A stretch of DNA of 64,000 nt, taken from assembly GCA_025054695.1 (NCBI GenBank), contig JANWZI010000002.1:1-64000 (forward strand), in the 5' to 3' direction. The notes under the pieces are model-generated. The model saw only the letters and a program-made list of their open reading frames with translations, ran no database searches and had not been told where the DNA came from. Position numbers and translations under genes: made by a program. Source of the DNA: Myxococcota bacterium (GTDB lineage: Bacteria > Myxococcota_A > Polyangia > Polyangiales > JANWZI01). Positions 21,602 to 30,761 of this stretch are shown here, in pieces; positions within the stretch are counted from its first letter, which is position 1; each line of letters begins with the position of its first letter.

Positions 21602-21614
21602 GGGAGTCGGGGCG

Positions 21615-22241
21615 ATGGCGCGTTACACGGGTCCGGTCTGCAAGCTGTGCCGTCGCGAGGGCGGCAAGCTCTTCCTCAAGGGCGAGCGGTGCTACACGGA
21701 CAAGTGCTCGTTCGACCGGCGGCCTTATCCGTCTGGTCAACACGGACAGCGCCGCGCCAAGGTGACCGAGTACGGCCTGCGGCTGCGCGAGAAGCAGAAG
21801 GTGCGTCGCATCTACGGGGTGATGGAGCGTCAGTTCCGTCGCACGTTCGCCGAGGCCGAGCGGATGCGCGGGGTGACGGGCGAAAACCTGCTGTCGTTGC
21901 TCGAGCGTCGGCTCGACAACGTGGTCTTCCGTCTCGGATTCGCCACGACGCGAGCGGAAGCGCGACAGACGGTTCGTCACGGTCACGTCGCGGTCAACGG
22001 CCGCAAGGTGAGCATCCCCAGCTTTCTCGTCGAACCGGGGGACGAGATTTCCATTCGCGAGCGCAGCCGCGGCATGGCGCGCGTGGCCGCCGCCATCGAG
22101 TTCGCGGAGCGGCGGGGCATTCCCGAGTGGCTGTCGCTCGACCGCGAGCGGCTCGTGGGCAAGGTGGCCTCGATGCCGAATCGGGAGGAAATCACGCTGC
22201 CCATCCGGGAGCAGCTCGTCGTCGAGTTCTACTCGCGCTGA
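21615..22241 (+). CDS. rpsD: Ribosomal protein S4, zinc type
   Basis: 16S assembly-initiator protein of 208 residues. The N-terminal zinc site has Cys in CKLC and CYTDKC. The S4 RNA-binding domain is [21 protein letters not shown] near residue 95. The start ATG at 21615 begins [17 protein letters not shown] after GGGAGTCGGGGCG. An upstream in-frame ATG at 21567, inside rpsK, is rejected. Confidence 0.97.
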   Translation: MARYTGPVCKLCRREGGKLFLKGERCYTDKCSFDRRPYPSGQHGQRRAKVTEYGLRLREKQKVRRIYGVMERQFRRTFAEAERMRGVTGENLLSLLERRLDNVVFRLGFATTRAEARQTVRHGHVAVNGRKVSIPSFLVEPGDEISIRERSRGMARVAAAIEFAERRGIPEWLSLDRERLVGKVASMPNREEITLPIREQLVVEFYSR

Positions 22242-22262
22242 CGTCGAAGCAGGAGACAGGTC

Positions 22263-23285
22263 ATGGAACAGCTCGTGGCACGCAACTGGCGTGATCTGAT
22301 TCGGCCGAGGGCTCTGTCGGTCGACGAAGAGACGCTGACCCCGTACTTCGGCAAGTTCGTGGCCGAGCCGCTGGAGCCGGGATTCGGTCTGACGCTCGGT
22401 AACGCGTTGCGGCGGGTGCTGCTCTCCTCGTTGCAGGGGGCGGCGGTCACCGCGATCCGCATCGACGGCGCGCTGCACGAGTTCACCTCGGTGCCCGATG
22501 TCGTCGAGGACGTCACCGACATCGTGCTCAACCTCAAAGAGGTCGTCGTGCGCTCGCGGGTCGCCCGCCCGGTCGTCGTCCGCATCGAGCGCGAGGGGCC
22601 GTGCGAGGTGCGCGCGGGCGACATCCAGGTCACCGATCAGGTCGAGATTCTCAACCCCGACAAGGTGATTTGCACGGTCGCGCGCGGGGGTCGCTTCGCG
22701 GCCGAACTGACGATCCAGGTGGGGCGAGGCTACGTGCCCGCCGAACGCAACAAGACACCCGGAATGCCCATCGGCACGATTCCCATCGACGCGCTCTACT
22801 CGCCCATCCGCAAGGTCAATCCCATCGTGACCCACGCCCGCGTCGGGCAGATGACCGACTACGACAAGCTGACGCTCGAGGTGTGGACGAACGGCACGGT
22901 GCGGCCGCAGGACGCTGTGGCATACGCCGCGAAGATCCTCAAGGAACAGCTCAACGTCTTCATCAATTTCGAGGAGCGCGAGGAGCCCGTCGAGACGTCG
23001 AGCGACGAGGAACCGCTCAACGAGAACCTGTTCCGCACGGTCGACGAGCTCGGCGATCTGTCGTCGCGCGCGAATCACTGCCTGCGCAACGCGCACATCC
23101 ACTACATCGGCGAGCTCGTGCAGAAGACCGAGGCCGAGATGCTCAAGACGAAGAACTTCGGTCGCAAGTCGCTCAAGGAGATCAAGGAAATCCTCGCCGA
23201 CATGGGGCTGTCGCTCGGCATGCGGATCGACAACTGGCCGCAGATGCTCGAGCGCTGGAAGGCTCGACAGCAGTCGGGCAGCTGA
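22263..23285 (+). CDS. rpoA: RNA polymerase alpha subunit
   Basis: Protein of 340 residues. The N-terminal dimerisation domain has [20 protein letters not shown]. The flexible linker is acidic ([15 protein letters not shown]), and the C-terminal DNA-binding domain includes [20 protein letters not shown] and [14 protein letters not shown]. An AGGAGACAGGTC ribosome site precedes the ATG. Confidence 0.98.
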   Translation: MEQLVARNWRDLIRPRALSVDEETLTPYFGKFVAEPLEPGFGLTLGNALRRVLLSSLQGAAVTAIRIDGALHEFTSVPDVVEDVTDIVLNLKEVVVRSRVARPVVVRIEREGPCEVRAGDIQVTDQVEILNPDKVICTVARGGRFAAELTIQVGRGYVPAERNKTPGMPIGTIPIDALYSPIRKVNPIVTHARVGQMTDYDKLTLEVWTNGTVRPQDAVAYAAKILKEQLNVFINFEEREEPVETSSDEEPLNENLFRTVDELGDLSSRANHCLRNAHIHYIGELVQKTEAEMLKTKNFGRKSLKEIKEILADMGLSLGMRIDNWPQMLERWKARQQSGS

Positions 23286-23304
23286 GCCTGGGGAGGGCGG
23301 CGTC

Positions 23305-23829
23305 ATGCGTCACCGCAAGGCCGGTCGCAAGTTCGGTCGCAACACGAGCCACCGGCGCGCGATGCTTCGCAACCTGACCGGTAATCTCGTGCTGCACGAG
23401 CGCATCGAGACGACGCACGCCAAGGCCATGGAGCTGCGCCGTCAGGTCGAGCGGCTCATCACGCGTGCGACACGACTGGGCGACGACCTGCTCGTCGACG
23501 TCGGCAAGCTCGACGACGAGCGGCGCGAGCGCGTCGTCGCGCGACGCACGCACGCCCAGCGCCTGGTCGCCGCGTTCCTTCCCAGGCGTCTGGCCCGGCG
23601 GCTGCCAGACGGGACGATCGAGCAGGTGGACCTCGTCCACAAGCTGTTCCACGAGATCGCGCCGCGGTACCTTGACCGGGTGCGTCAGGGGCGGGGTGGA
23701 GGCTATACGCGCGTGACGCGGCTGTTGAGGCGGCGGGGGGACGCGGCGCCGATGGCCGTCGTCGAACTGCTCGGGCGACCTGAAGCGGGCCAACCGGGCG
23801 AGGAGAAGAAGACGGCGAACGCCGACTGA
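23305..23829 (+). CDS. rplQ: Ribosomal protein L17
   Basis: Last gene of the cluster, 174 residues. The family start MRHRKAGRKFGRNTSHRRAM is exact, and GRGGGYTRVTRLLRRRGDAAPMAVVEL is near the end. It is longer than the 120-130 residues of many L17 proteins because of an insertion near 60-100. Confidence 0.96.
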   Translation: MRHRKAGRKFGRNTSHRRAMLRNLTGNLVLHERIETTHAKAMELRRQVERLITRATRLGDDLLVDVGKLDDERRERVVARRTHAQRLVAAFLPRRLARRLPDGTIEQVDLVHKLFHEIAPRYLDRVRQGRGGGYTRVTRLLRRRGDAAPMAVVELLGRPEAGQPGEEKKTANAD

Positions 23830-23891
23830 CGGCGACGCCCTTCGCCCCGGCGCGTCGTTCGTGCGCGCGGGGGGCTCCCGAGGTGGGGGAG

Positions 23892-23937
23892 GTCAGCCCG
23901 GGGCGTCGTTCAGACGCCGCCGGGCTGACGTTTGTGT
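23892..23937 (+). terminator. Strong hairpin ending the ribosomal operon
   Basis: GTCAGCCCGGGGCGTC pairs with GACGCCGCCGGGCTGAC around the loop GTTCA, a 16-base stem with one bulged base, followed by GTTTGTGT. A second GC-rich hairpin lies just upstream at about 23844-23875. Together they are a convincing intrinsic terminator for the long operon, though the T tract is short. Confidence 0.8.
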
Positions 23938-24022
23938 GGCGAACGACGCCGTCGGTACCGTTCTCGCCTGCAGAATGCGACGGTGGCGGTCCCAGGGTCG
24001 GCGGTGTCGAGGGGTGGTGTTG

Positions 24023-24270
24023 CGAGTCCGAGCCCAAGCCGGAGGGTCCGATTCGAGCCCGAGTCCCTCCCCGAGTCCGAGCCCGAGTCCGAGTCCGAGT
24101 TCGAGTTCGAGCCCAAGACCGAGCCCGAGTCCGAGTCCGAGACCGAGACCGAGTCCGAGTCCGCTTCGGAGTCGGACTCCAATCCTGACTCCGAGTCGGA
24201 GCCCGAGCCCGAGACGGCCCCCGAGTCCGCGTCGGAGTCCTACACCGAGACCGAGCTCGACGACGAGCCG
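24023..24270 (+). repeat. CGAGNC hexamer array R2
   Basis: Same repeat family as R1 but with the CGAGNC unit on the plus strand. It occupies most of the 421-base gap between the rplQ hairpin and the kinase gene. Its left edge reads GTTGCGAGTCCGAGCCC, nearly the same as the left edge of R5. The unit degenerates toward the right end. Confidence 0.9.
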
Positions 24271-24358
24271 CAATCGACCGACCTGGCTGCCGCTGCGAGC
24301 CTGGATGCGATCGTTCGACCCGCGGGTGCGACGCTGCGGATGATATCGTACGCCACGG

Positions 24359-25621
24359 ATGTCCGGCGGGGGTGTGGACTGGATCGGGCGGCGAGTGGGG
24401 GCGTACGTCATCGAGGCGCGCATCGGCGGGGGCGCGATGGGCACGGTCTTCCGTGCCTCGGCGCCGGGCCGGGCGACGCCGGTCGCCCTCAAGGTGCTGC
24501 ACGAGGCGATGGGGAGCGTTGCGGCACTGCGTCGTCGGTTCGAGCGGGAAGCACGCGCGCTCGCGCGCCTGGTGCATCCGCGCATCGTCGCGATCGAAGA
24601 TTTCGGGGTCGACGGGGACCTCGCGTTCCTCGCGATGGAGCTGCTGCAAGGCCGGACGCTCGAGGCGGAGCTGGCGCGCGGACCGGTGGCGCCGCAGCGC
24701 GCACTGAGCATCGCATGCGACGTGCTCGAGGGGCTCGCTTACGCGCACGCGTTGCAAATCGTTCACCGGGATCTGAAGCCGGCCAACGTGTTCCTCGAAC
24801 GGAGGCCGGATGGTGACTTCGTGAAGCTGCTGGACTTCGGTCTGGTCAAGTTTCTCTCCATCGAGGAAGTGTCCGAGGAGGGGACCTTGACGCGCAAGGG
24901 ACGCATCGTCGGGACGCCGGCCTACATGTCCCCGGAGCAGATCACCGGTGTCTCCCTCGACGTGCGTGCCGACTTGTACGCCGTCGGTGTCATCCTTTAC
25001 GAGATGCTCGCGGATCGGCGCCCATTCGACTACGAGCGGCGAAGCGAGCTGCTGCGGGCGCACCTGTGCGAGCCGGTGCCCCCACTGCACGTCGTGCGGC
25101 CCTCGCTGCGCGTGGTGCCCGAGCTCGTCGACGTGCTCGACCGGGCCCTGCGCAAGGATCCCGCCGATCGTTGGCCGAGCGCCGCCAGCATGTGCGAGGC
25201 CTTGCGCGCGCTGCCGTCGCCGGCGGCGTGGGTGGAAGGCGAGCCCGCGCCCCGGCATCGAGTCCGGTCGGCGGCTCGCTCGAGCGTCCTGTCGGCCGAG
25301 GAGTTGCGGGAGGCGGCCGCCCTCGCCAGCCGCGGAGGAGGCGGCGCGGGGGCGGTCGGAGCTGCCGTGGCGCCCGGATCGTCGCCCGGCTCGATGCTCG
25401 CCGAGCGACCCGCGCTCGCGCCGACCGTCGTGGGTGCCGACGACTCGAGCGCGGAATCGGTTCCGATGGGGACGATTCCGAGCGCGCTGCGCGCGCAACG
25501 GGTCTGGCCGCATTCGCCGGGGTCGAGGAGGTTCCTATCACGCGCTCGCGGCTGGCTCTGGACCGCCGCCCTCTCGTTGTGGCTCGTCGCCGCCGTCCTG
25601 TGGCTGCTCTGGCGCGGATGA
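24359..25621 (+). CDS. Ser/Thr protein kinase with C-terminal membrane anchor
   Basis: Eukaryotic-type kinase of 420 residues. The glycine loop IGGGAMGTV is at 22-30, the ATP-binding Lys is in VALKVL at 45, the catalytic loop is HRDLKPANV, the metal motif DFG, and the activation segment ends in GTPAYMSPEQ. After about residue 285 comes a Gly/Ala/Ser-rich linker and one membrane segment in the last 25 residues (WLWTAALSLWLVAAVLWLLW), with almost nothing outside. It would be an inner-membrane kinase facing the cytoplasm. The copper lipoprotein gene follows on the same strand. Confidence 0.92.
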   Translation: MSGGGVDWIGRRVGAYVIEARIGGGAMGTVFRASAPGRATPVALKVLHEAMGSVAALRRRFEREARALARLVHPRIVAIEDFGVDGDLAFLAMELLQGRTLEAELARGPVAPQRALSIACDVLEGLAYAHALQIVHRDLKPANVFLERRPDGDFVKLLDFGLVKFLSIEEVSEEGTLTRKGRIVGTPAYMSPEQITGVSLDVRADLYAVGVILYEMLADRRPFDYERRSELLRAHLCEPVPPLHVVRPSLRVVPELVDVLDRALRKDPADRWPSAASMCEALRALPSPAAWVEGEPAPRHRVRSAARSSVLSAEELREAAALASRGGGGAGAVGAAVAPGSSPGSMLAERPALAPTVVGADDSSAESVPMGTIPSALRAQRVWPHSPGSRRFLSRARGWLWTAALSLWLVAAVLWLLWRG

Positions 25622-25787
25622 CGGTCCCGATGGGGTATCCGATGGCGACGCACCGAGGCTCGAGCGGACATCGGTCGCAGCGTTCGGGCGCAAGGTCGGG
25701 CTCTGTGCCGGCCATCGATCCGTCGCCGTGCCGACTGTACGCGGATCTGCTCGGTGCGCCGTGGACGTGCTAGCCTCCGTTCGGGTC

Positions 25788-26828
25788 GTGCGGCGAGCCG
25801 TTGCGCCTCTCGCCACCTTGCTTTTGCCAGCACTCGTCGCCTGTGGGGGCGAGGGGGAGCCCGACCCGGCGAGCGAGCGCCGGACGTGGATCCACGCCTT
25901 CGAACCGTTCGACGCGGCGACCGGGACGGAGATCGTCGACGTCTGTCAGAGCTGGACGCTGCACAACGACGAGCCGCTGTGGGTCACGGCCGTGCGCATG
26001 GAGAACGACGGCGCTTGGCACCACAGCAACTGGTTCTTCGTGCCCGAAAGCGTCTACCGCGGGCCGGACGGCGGCGATGGCGACGGAACGTGGCCTTGCG
26101 CGGAACGGGGTTTCGATCAGGTCGGAGCGGCCAGCGCGGGAGGCGTCCTGTTCGCGCAGTCGACGCAGGCGCGTGCCGAGGAACAGCGATTCGCCGCGGG
26201 TGCGGCGATCCGCCTTCCGGCGCGCGTGCGAATCGTGGGCAGCATCCACGTGCTCAACCTCGGCCCGCCGATTCGCACCGGGATCCGACTCACCCTGGAG
26301 ACGCTGCCCGAATCGGAAGTCCGCGTCCGGCTCGCGCCGCTCAACATGAGCTACTTCGCGCTGGACCTGCCGCCGCGCCGGCGCAGTGCCTTCGCCGTCA
26401 GCTGTGACTTCGAAACCCCCTATCGCCGGCTGTTGGGCCGGCCGCTCGATTTCGGCATTTACTACGTGCTTCCCCATTACCACACGCTCGCGGAAGGACT
26501 GCGCCTCGAGCTCGTCGGGGGACCGAACGACGGGCAGGTCGTTTTCTCGACCGACGCCGCGATCGGCGACCCGCTCGGTCGTGGGTACGATCCACCGTTC
26601 TCTCTGGTGGGCGCAACGGGCCTGCGGCTGACGTGCGCGTACGACAACCCACGCGACGAGCGCGTCGTTTACGACATCGGTGACCAGGAGATGTGCGACG
26701 TGCTCGTGTATACCGACAGCCCCCTCATCATTGGCGGCTGGGCACGCACGGGCATGCCCGTGGGGGACGACCCCGAGGGCGTCGCGTTGCACGAGGGACA
26801 CTGCGAGGTGCTCGCGCTTCGCGACTGA
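25788..26828 (+). CDS. PHM-like copper monooxygenase-fold lipoprotein
   Basis: Lipoprotein of about 346 residues: the signal [12 protein letters not shown] puts the lipid Cys at 19. The mature part has the full set of copper ligands of the type II ascorbate-dependent monooxygenase fold: HH at 78-79 (AWHHSNW), His154 (GSIHVLN), HxH at 230/232 (LPHYH) and Met302 (GDQEMCD). The 70-residue spacing from His232 to Met302 equals that between H244 and M314 of rat PHM as I recall it. Cys residues for disulfides are also present. The exact reaction is unknown; a surface copper oxygenase or copper-binding role is inferred. GTG at 25788 is chosen for the compact signal peptide; GTG at 25761 is also possible. 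Confidence 0.75.
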   Translation: MRRAVAPLATLLLPALVACGGEGEPDPASERRTWIHAFEPFDAATGTEIVDVCQSWTLHNDEPLWVTAVRMENDGAWHHSNWFFVPESVYRGPDGGDGDGTWPCAERGFDQVGAASAGGVLFAQSTQARAEEQRFAAGAAIRLPARVRIVGSIHVLNLGPPIRTGIRLTLETLPESEVRVRLAPLNMSYFALDLPPRRRSAFAVSCDFETPYRRLLGRPLDFGIYYVLPHYHTLAEGLRLELVGGPNDGQVVFSTDAAIGDPLGRGYDPPFSLVGATGLRLTCAYDNPRDERVVYDIGDQEMCDVLVYTDSPLIIGGWARTGMPVGDDPEGVALHEGHCEVLALRD

Positions 26829-26868
26829 GGGCGCCGTTCGAGCCGCGCGACGGCTCCACGCGAACGTG

Positions 26869-27122
26869 CGAGTCGGAGACCGTCGGAGTCCGAGCCGGAG
26901 TCGGAGACCGAGCCCGAATCCGAGTCCGAGTCGGAGCCCGAGTCGGAGACCGAGCCCGAGTCGGAGACCGAGTCCGAGTCCGAGCCCGAGCCCGAGTCGG
27001 AGACCGAGTCCGAGTCCGAGACTGAGCCGGAGCCCGAGTCGGAGACCGAGCCCGATTCCGAGTCCGAGTCCGAGCCCGAGCCCGAGTCGGAGACCGAGCC
27101 CGAGCCCGAGTCCGACCCCGAG
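26869..27122 (+). repeat. CGAGNC hexamer array R3
   Basis: About 42 units of CGAGNC, one of the most regular arrays, filling the gap between the copper lipoprotein and the MoaD-MoaE gene. The left edge reads AACGTGCGAGTCGGAG, similar to the edges of R2 and R5. The remaining 150 bases to the next gene show nothing else. Confidence 0.9.
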
Positions 27123-27271
27123 ATCTGCACTCCGTCCGAGGTTGCCGCGACCACCGAGGTGCAGCGTGGGCCTCGGGGCTCGAGGCTGCATGGCTGCGGG
27201 GACATCGGTTCGCGTGCCACGCCTTCGGGACTACATTGCATCCGGTTCGGAGCGAGTCGATGGAGGCCCCC

Positions 27272-27961
27272 ATGACGGATCGCATTCGCGTTCACGTCCG
27301 CTACCACGCAGCCGCACGCGAGCTCGCCGGCTGCAGCGAGGAGAGCGTCGACCTCGACGAGGGGACCCGCGCCGCCCTGCGACGCGCCATCGGCGCGCGG
27401 CATCCGGCCCTCGCGCCGCGAATGGATCGCATGCGGCTCGCGCGCAACGGCGAGCTCGTCGACGACCGCGCGCACGAGGATCGGCTCGAGCCCGACGACG
27501 AGCTCGACGTGCTTCCGCCGGTCGCCGGCGGCGCGAGCGGCGTGCTTCTCGCCGAGGTGCGCGAGACCCCGCCGTCGGTCGACGAGGTGCTCGCGGCGGT
27601 CGCATGGCCCGGTGCCGGCGCTCTGTGTCTGTTCGTCGGCGTCGTGCGCGACGAAGCCGGGGGCAAACCCGTCAGCCGTCTCGACTACGAGGCGCACCCG
27701 ACTCTCGCTCCGCTGCAGCTTCGCCGCGAGCTCGACGAGGTCGCACGACGGTGGCCATCGGTGCGACTCGCCGCCGTCCATCGCGTCGGCAGTCTGTCCG
27801 TCGGCGATCTGGCGGTCGTCATCGCCGTCGCGGCGCCCCATCGTGCCGAGGCGTTCGACGCGTGCCGCGAGGCCATCGAACGCATCAAGCAGACGGTTCC
27901 GATCTGGAAAAAGGAGTGGGGGCCGGACGGCAGCGCGCACTGGGTCAACCTCGATGGCTGA
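27272..27961 (+). CDS. MoaD-MoaE fusion, molybdopterin synthase
   Basis: Fusion of both subunits of molybdopterin synthase, 229 residues. Residues 1-87 are a MoaD-like ubiquitin fold ending in LPPVAGG (Gly-Gly at 86-87). Residues 95-229 are MoaE-like, with [24 protein letters not shown], the block [17 protein letters not shown], and the C-terminal [16 protein letters not shown] holding the active-site Lys. MoaD works through a free C-terminal Gly that carries the sulfur, so the internal Gly-Gly must be exposed by cleavage, as reported for the similar MoaX of mycobacteria. The ATG at 27272 follows GGAGG by six bases. Confidence 0.9.
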   Translation: MTDRIRVHVRYHAAARELAGCSEESVDLDEGTRAALRRAIGARHPALAPRMDRMRLARNGELVDDRAHEDRLEPDDELDVLPPVAGGASGVLLAEVRETPPSVDEVLAAVAWPGAGALCLFVGVVRDEAGGKPVSRLDYEAHPTLAPLQLRRELDEVARRWPSVRLAAVHRVGSLSVGDLAVVIAVAAPHRAEAFDACREAIERIKQTVPIWKKEWGPDGSAHWVNLDG

Positions 27962-27990
27962 TCACCGCGCTCAGGTTGCCTGATCGATCT

Positions 27991-28088
27991 TCGGACTCCA
28001 GGTCCACGTCGGCCTCGGCCTCGGGCTCGGACTCGGTCTCGGACTCGGATGCCGTCTCGGACTCGGACTCGGGCTCGGAGTCGGACTG
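27991..28088 (+). repeat. GNCTCG hexamer array R4
   Basis: About 16 units of GNCTCG on the plus strand, downstream of the MoaD-MoaE gene. Its right end runs into a 49-bp flank shared with R5. The rest of the 292-base gap to the SprT-like gene has no recognisable feature. Confidence 0.9.
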
Positions 28089-28129
28089 GCAACGTCGGTC
28101 CGTGCCATCCATCAACCCGATCGGCGCTG
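28081..28129 (+). repeat. 49-bp flank element, copy A
   Basis: Starts TCGGACTGGCAACGTCGGTC and ends GATCGGCGCTG. It matches copy B at 29177-29225 on the other strand at 41 of 49 positions without gaps, so the two form an inverted repeat around the SprT-like gene. The outer ten bases are array sequence; the inner part is unique. Confidence 0.75.
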
Positions 28130-28253
28130 TGAGAACCTGGAGACGCGGCCGGACCGAGAACGCGTGCGCGCCGCGCGTCAAGGGGCCGCGAAGCGCGTGC
28201 GAGCGGACGCGCTTGACCGGGATCGCACGCCCTCCTAGCGTCGTCGGCTGCGC

Positions 28254-29198
28254 GTGTCCCCCGTTCAGCTCACGATCGCGTGGCCGTCCGAGGCACTCGA
28301 CGAGGAGGGACGACGTCGTGCCGTCGAAGCGCGGTTGCGTGCCTTGCTCGCCGAGCGCGTGACGGTCGTGCTGACCGACAATCGCCACATCATGCTCTCG
28401 TCGCGTCGCACCCCGACCGAGCTGCGCGTGCGCATGCACCGCATGTTCCTCGACGCGGGCGACGACGTGCTCGTCGCGGTGGCGCGGTACCTGCGCCGCG
28501 GCGATCGGCGGGCTGCGGCGCGTCTGGACGCATTCATCGCGGCGCACACCCACCGCATCCGCCGCGAGCCGCGCCGCGCGACGGCCCTGCGGCCGGCGGG
28601 GCGCTGGCACGACCTGTGCGCCCTCTTCGACGAGCTCAACCGCCGCTGGTTCGACGGCGCGCTCGATCTGCGCGTCACCTGGGGTCGTGCGGGCCCCGTC
28701 CGCCGCCGTCGCCGCCGCTCCATCCGCCTCGGCGTCTACGTGCCGGACGAACGGCTCATTCGGATCCACCCCGCGCTCGATCAGCCGTGGGTCCCGCGCT
28801 TTTTCGTCGCCTACGTTCTGTTCCACGAGATGTTGCACCACGCGGTGCCGGCTCCGGTGCGAGGCGGGCGCCAGTGCTTCCACAGCGCCGAGTTCCGCGT
28901 GCGCGAGCGTGCCTATCCGGACTACGAACGCGCTCTGCGCTGGGAGCGCGAGCATCTGGGCCGGCTCATGCGCTCGGCCCACGCCGCGGTGCACGGGCTC
29001 GCGCCCTGGCAACTGACTCGCGAGCGGGGCCCCGACGCGGCCCGCCCCGCGGGCATGCGGCAGGTCGCCCGCCGGGGTCGCGTGCGTGCGGCGCAGACCG
29101 GATCGCACGCCGAGCGCCGTTCGCGCCGATCACGCCGCAGGAGGGCAACCGGGGGTGTTTCGGGGTCCGCGTCCGGCGGCGCCCATCGGATTGCTTGA
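28254..29198 (+). CDS. SprT-like zinc metalloprotein
   Basis: Protein of 314 residues. The centre holds LCALFDELNRRWFDG and the zinc-protease motif HEMLHH near residue 198, followed by a third His in CFHSAEFRVRERAYP. This is the SprT/Spartan arrangement, a family whose eukaryotic members cut DNA-protein crosslinks; the bacterial role is less certain. The first 100 residues are a separate domain that I do not recognise. The last 60 residues are Arg-rich and low complexity, and their end lies inside flank element B, so the C-terminus may have been altered. The start is GTG at 28254. Confidence 0.8.
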   Translation: MSPVQLTIAWPSEALDEEGRRRAVEARLRALLAERVTVVLTDNRHIMLSSRRTPTELRVRMHRMFLDAGDDVLVAVARYLRRGDRRAAARLDAFIAAHTHRIRREPRRATALRPAGRWHDLCALFDELNRRWFDGALDLRVTWGRAGPVRRRRRRSIRLGVYVPDERLIRIHPALDQPWVPRFFVAYVLFHEMLHHAVPAPVRGGRQCFHSAEFRVRERAYPDYERALRWEREHLGRLMRSAHAAVHGLAPWQLTRERGPDAARPAGMRQVARRGRVRAAQTGSHAERRSRRSRRRRATGGVSGSASGGAHRIA

Positions 29199-30739
29199 TG
29201 GTGCGGACCGACGTTGCGAGTCCGAGCCCGAGCCCGAGACGGCGTCCGAGCTAGAGCCGGAGCTCGAGCCCGAGTCCGAGGCCGAATCGGCGCAGCACCG
29301 CGATGCGAGGCGTCCCGCGCGAAGGGCCGCCGTCGCCGACGTGCGCGATGCATGCACCGCTGCGCGCATTGGCGGGGCAGTCCACTCTGAAACGGTCGCG
29401 CGCGGGGGAGCCAGCGCGCCGCGAACGGCCAGCGTTCCACGTCGCACAGGTCGTCGAGGCGGAACGGCTCGCCGCGCCATCGCCCACGCACCGCAATGGG
29501 GCCCGCGCCGCGCGCGCAGACGTGTCGTACGTGCGCGGCGAGCACCCGGCGGTCGTGCAGTCCGTCCAGGAGCCAGCGACGCGTACGCTCCGCGCCGTCG
29601 AAGCGCCCGCCGACGCGGACCTCGTCGAATCGCACGTACGGGTCGACGAGGCGCATCGACTCGGGGAAGACCAGGCTGTTCCAGCATCCTTCGTCGATGC
29701 GGAGGTTGCTGAGCATCGCTCCGGTGCCGTGGAAGCGTAGACCCAGGTACGGGGTGAGCCCGTGGGCCACGCACAAGAGTGCCAGCGCGACCGCAGCGAA
29801 CAGGCCACGACTCCCCACCGGCTCGCGCCAGGCGCCCCAGCGGCGCAACACGCTTCGCGGCCGCGTCGCCAGGGCCGTCAGCGCCCAGGCGGACAGCATC
29901 CACAGCGCCGCTTCCTTCAGATGCCAGAACGGATACAGGATGTGGTGATCGCGCAGGTACAGGGCGAAGGTGAACGACCCCGCGCCCACGCCGAAGCCCA
30001 CGAAGAAAGGCCAGCGCCGCCTCCACAGACGGCGCAGCCAGACCAGGTCGCGCGTACCGAGAAAAGCCACCCAGCCGGACACCATCGGTGCGGCGAACGC
30101 GGGTGCGAAGACCACCGTGAGCGGGATGTGCATGAGCGCCGCGAGCGCGATCCCCGCGGCGGGCCAGAGCACCAGCAACACCGAGACGCCGATCTCGGCG
30201 AGCAGGAAGGCGTGCGGCAGCAGCGGCGCGTCGGCGAGCGTCGCGAGCCAGGGAAGGCTCCAGTTCTCCGCGAGGATGCGGAGCCCCTCGGCCGCGCAAC
30301 CCCGTTGCACGTCGAAAAATCCGCGATTGAGCTTGTGCAACGCCGCGAGCGCGTACAGGGCCACGGTCGGAACACGCACCAGCAGAGCGAGGGGTCGGTC
30401 GGTGCGCCAGGCGAGCCCCGAGGCCGACCCGAGCGTGCAGGCCGTCGCCGCGGCCGCGACGGCGGTCAGATAGAAGCTCTGCGTGAGCACGTCGCCGATG
30501 GCGAGCGCCCACAGCTTGCTCGCGAGCACGAGGGGCCAGCCCACGGGCCAGCCGTCGATCGCGAGCGCGAGCGCGCCGAGCATGCCGAGGGCCGTCGCGC
30601 CGAGACGGTCGATCGCGAGGTTCTCCGGAAGTGTGAGATGGATCACCATCGCGAGCGCGAACAGGCGTGCGTGCACCAGGTACCGGGGCGCATCGGTCGG
30701 TCGCCGCATCCACCGGCTGCCGCCCCGCAACTCGCGCAT
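28922..30739 (-). CDS. HTTM-like multi-pass membrane protein with aberrant C-terminus
   Basis: The first 480 residues or so hold about eight to ten hydrophobic segments and the pattern AALHKLNRGFFDVQRGC, which resembles the HTTM (vitamin K carboxylase-like) family. A soluble part follows (LRIDEGCWNSLVFPESMRL and YVRFDEVRVGGRFDG). After about 29300 the frame enters array R5, then flank element B, then antisense sequence of the SprT-like gene, and reaches a stop only at 28922. The tail of about 120 residues is Arg/Pro-rich and very unlikely to be ancestral. The start ATG at 30739 lies 23 bases from the divergent CPBP gene, so both share one promoter region. The function is unknown. Confidence 0.65.
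   Translation of the reverse strand: MRELRGGSRWMRRPTDAPRYLVHARLFALAMVIHLTLPENLAIDRLGATALGMLGALALAIDGWPVGWPLVLASKLWALAIGDVLTQSFYLTAVAAAATACTLGSASGLAWRTDRPLALLVRVPTVALYALAALHKLNRGFFDVQRGCAAEGLRILAENWSLPWLATLADAPLLPHAFLLAEIGVSVLLVLWPAAGIALAALMHIPLTVVFAPAFAAPMVSGWVAFLGTRDLVWLRRLWRRRWPFFVGFGVGAGSFTFALYLRDHHILYPFWHLKEAALWMLSAWALTALATRPRSVLRRWGAWREPVGSRGLFAAVALALLCVAHGLTPYLGLRFHGTGAMLSNLRIDEGCWNSLVFPESMRLVDPYVRFDEVRVGGRFDGAERTRRWLLDGLHDRRVLAAHVRHVCARGAGPIAVRGRWRGEPFRLDDLCDVERWPFAARWLPRARPFQSGLPRQCAQRCMHRARRRRRPFARDASHRGAAPIRPRTRARAPALARTPSRARARTRNVGPHHQAIRWAPPDADPETPPVALLRRDRRERRSACDPVCAARTRPRRATCRMPAGRAASGPRSRVSCQGASPCTAAWAERMSRPRCSRSQRRARS
29177..29225 (-). repeat. 49-bp flank element, copy B
   Basis: Inverted partner of copy A (84 percent identical by eye). 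It contains the TGA stop of the SprT-like gene and abuts array R5, so each copy has the same order, array then flank, pointing inward. Confidence 0.75.
29217..29290 (+). repeat. CGAGNC hexamer array R5
   Basis: About 12 units, somewhat decayed, between the convergent SprT-like and HTTM-like genes. Read on the minus strand it is in frame with the membrane protein and adds Arg-Thr and Arg-Ala dipeptides to it. Confidence 0.88.
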
Positions 30740-30761
30740 GCCGGTCGTGTAGCATCGCGCC

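Noticed and set aside
26869-27122. Possible CRISPR array
   Set aside because: Units are six bases, continuous and degenerate, with no unique spacers of 25-40 bases and no cas genes in the window.
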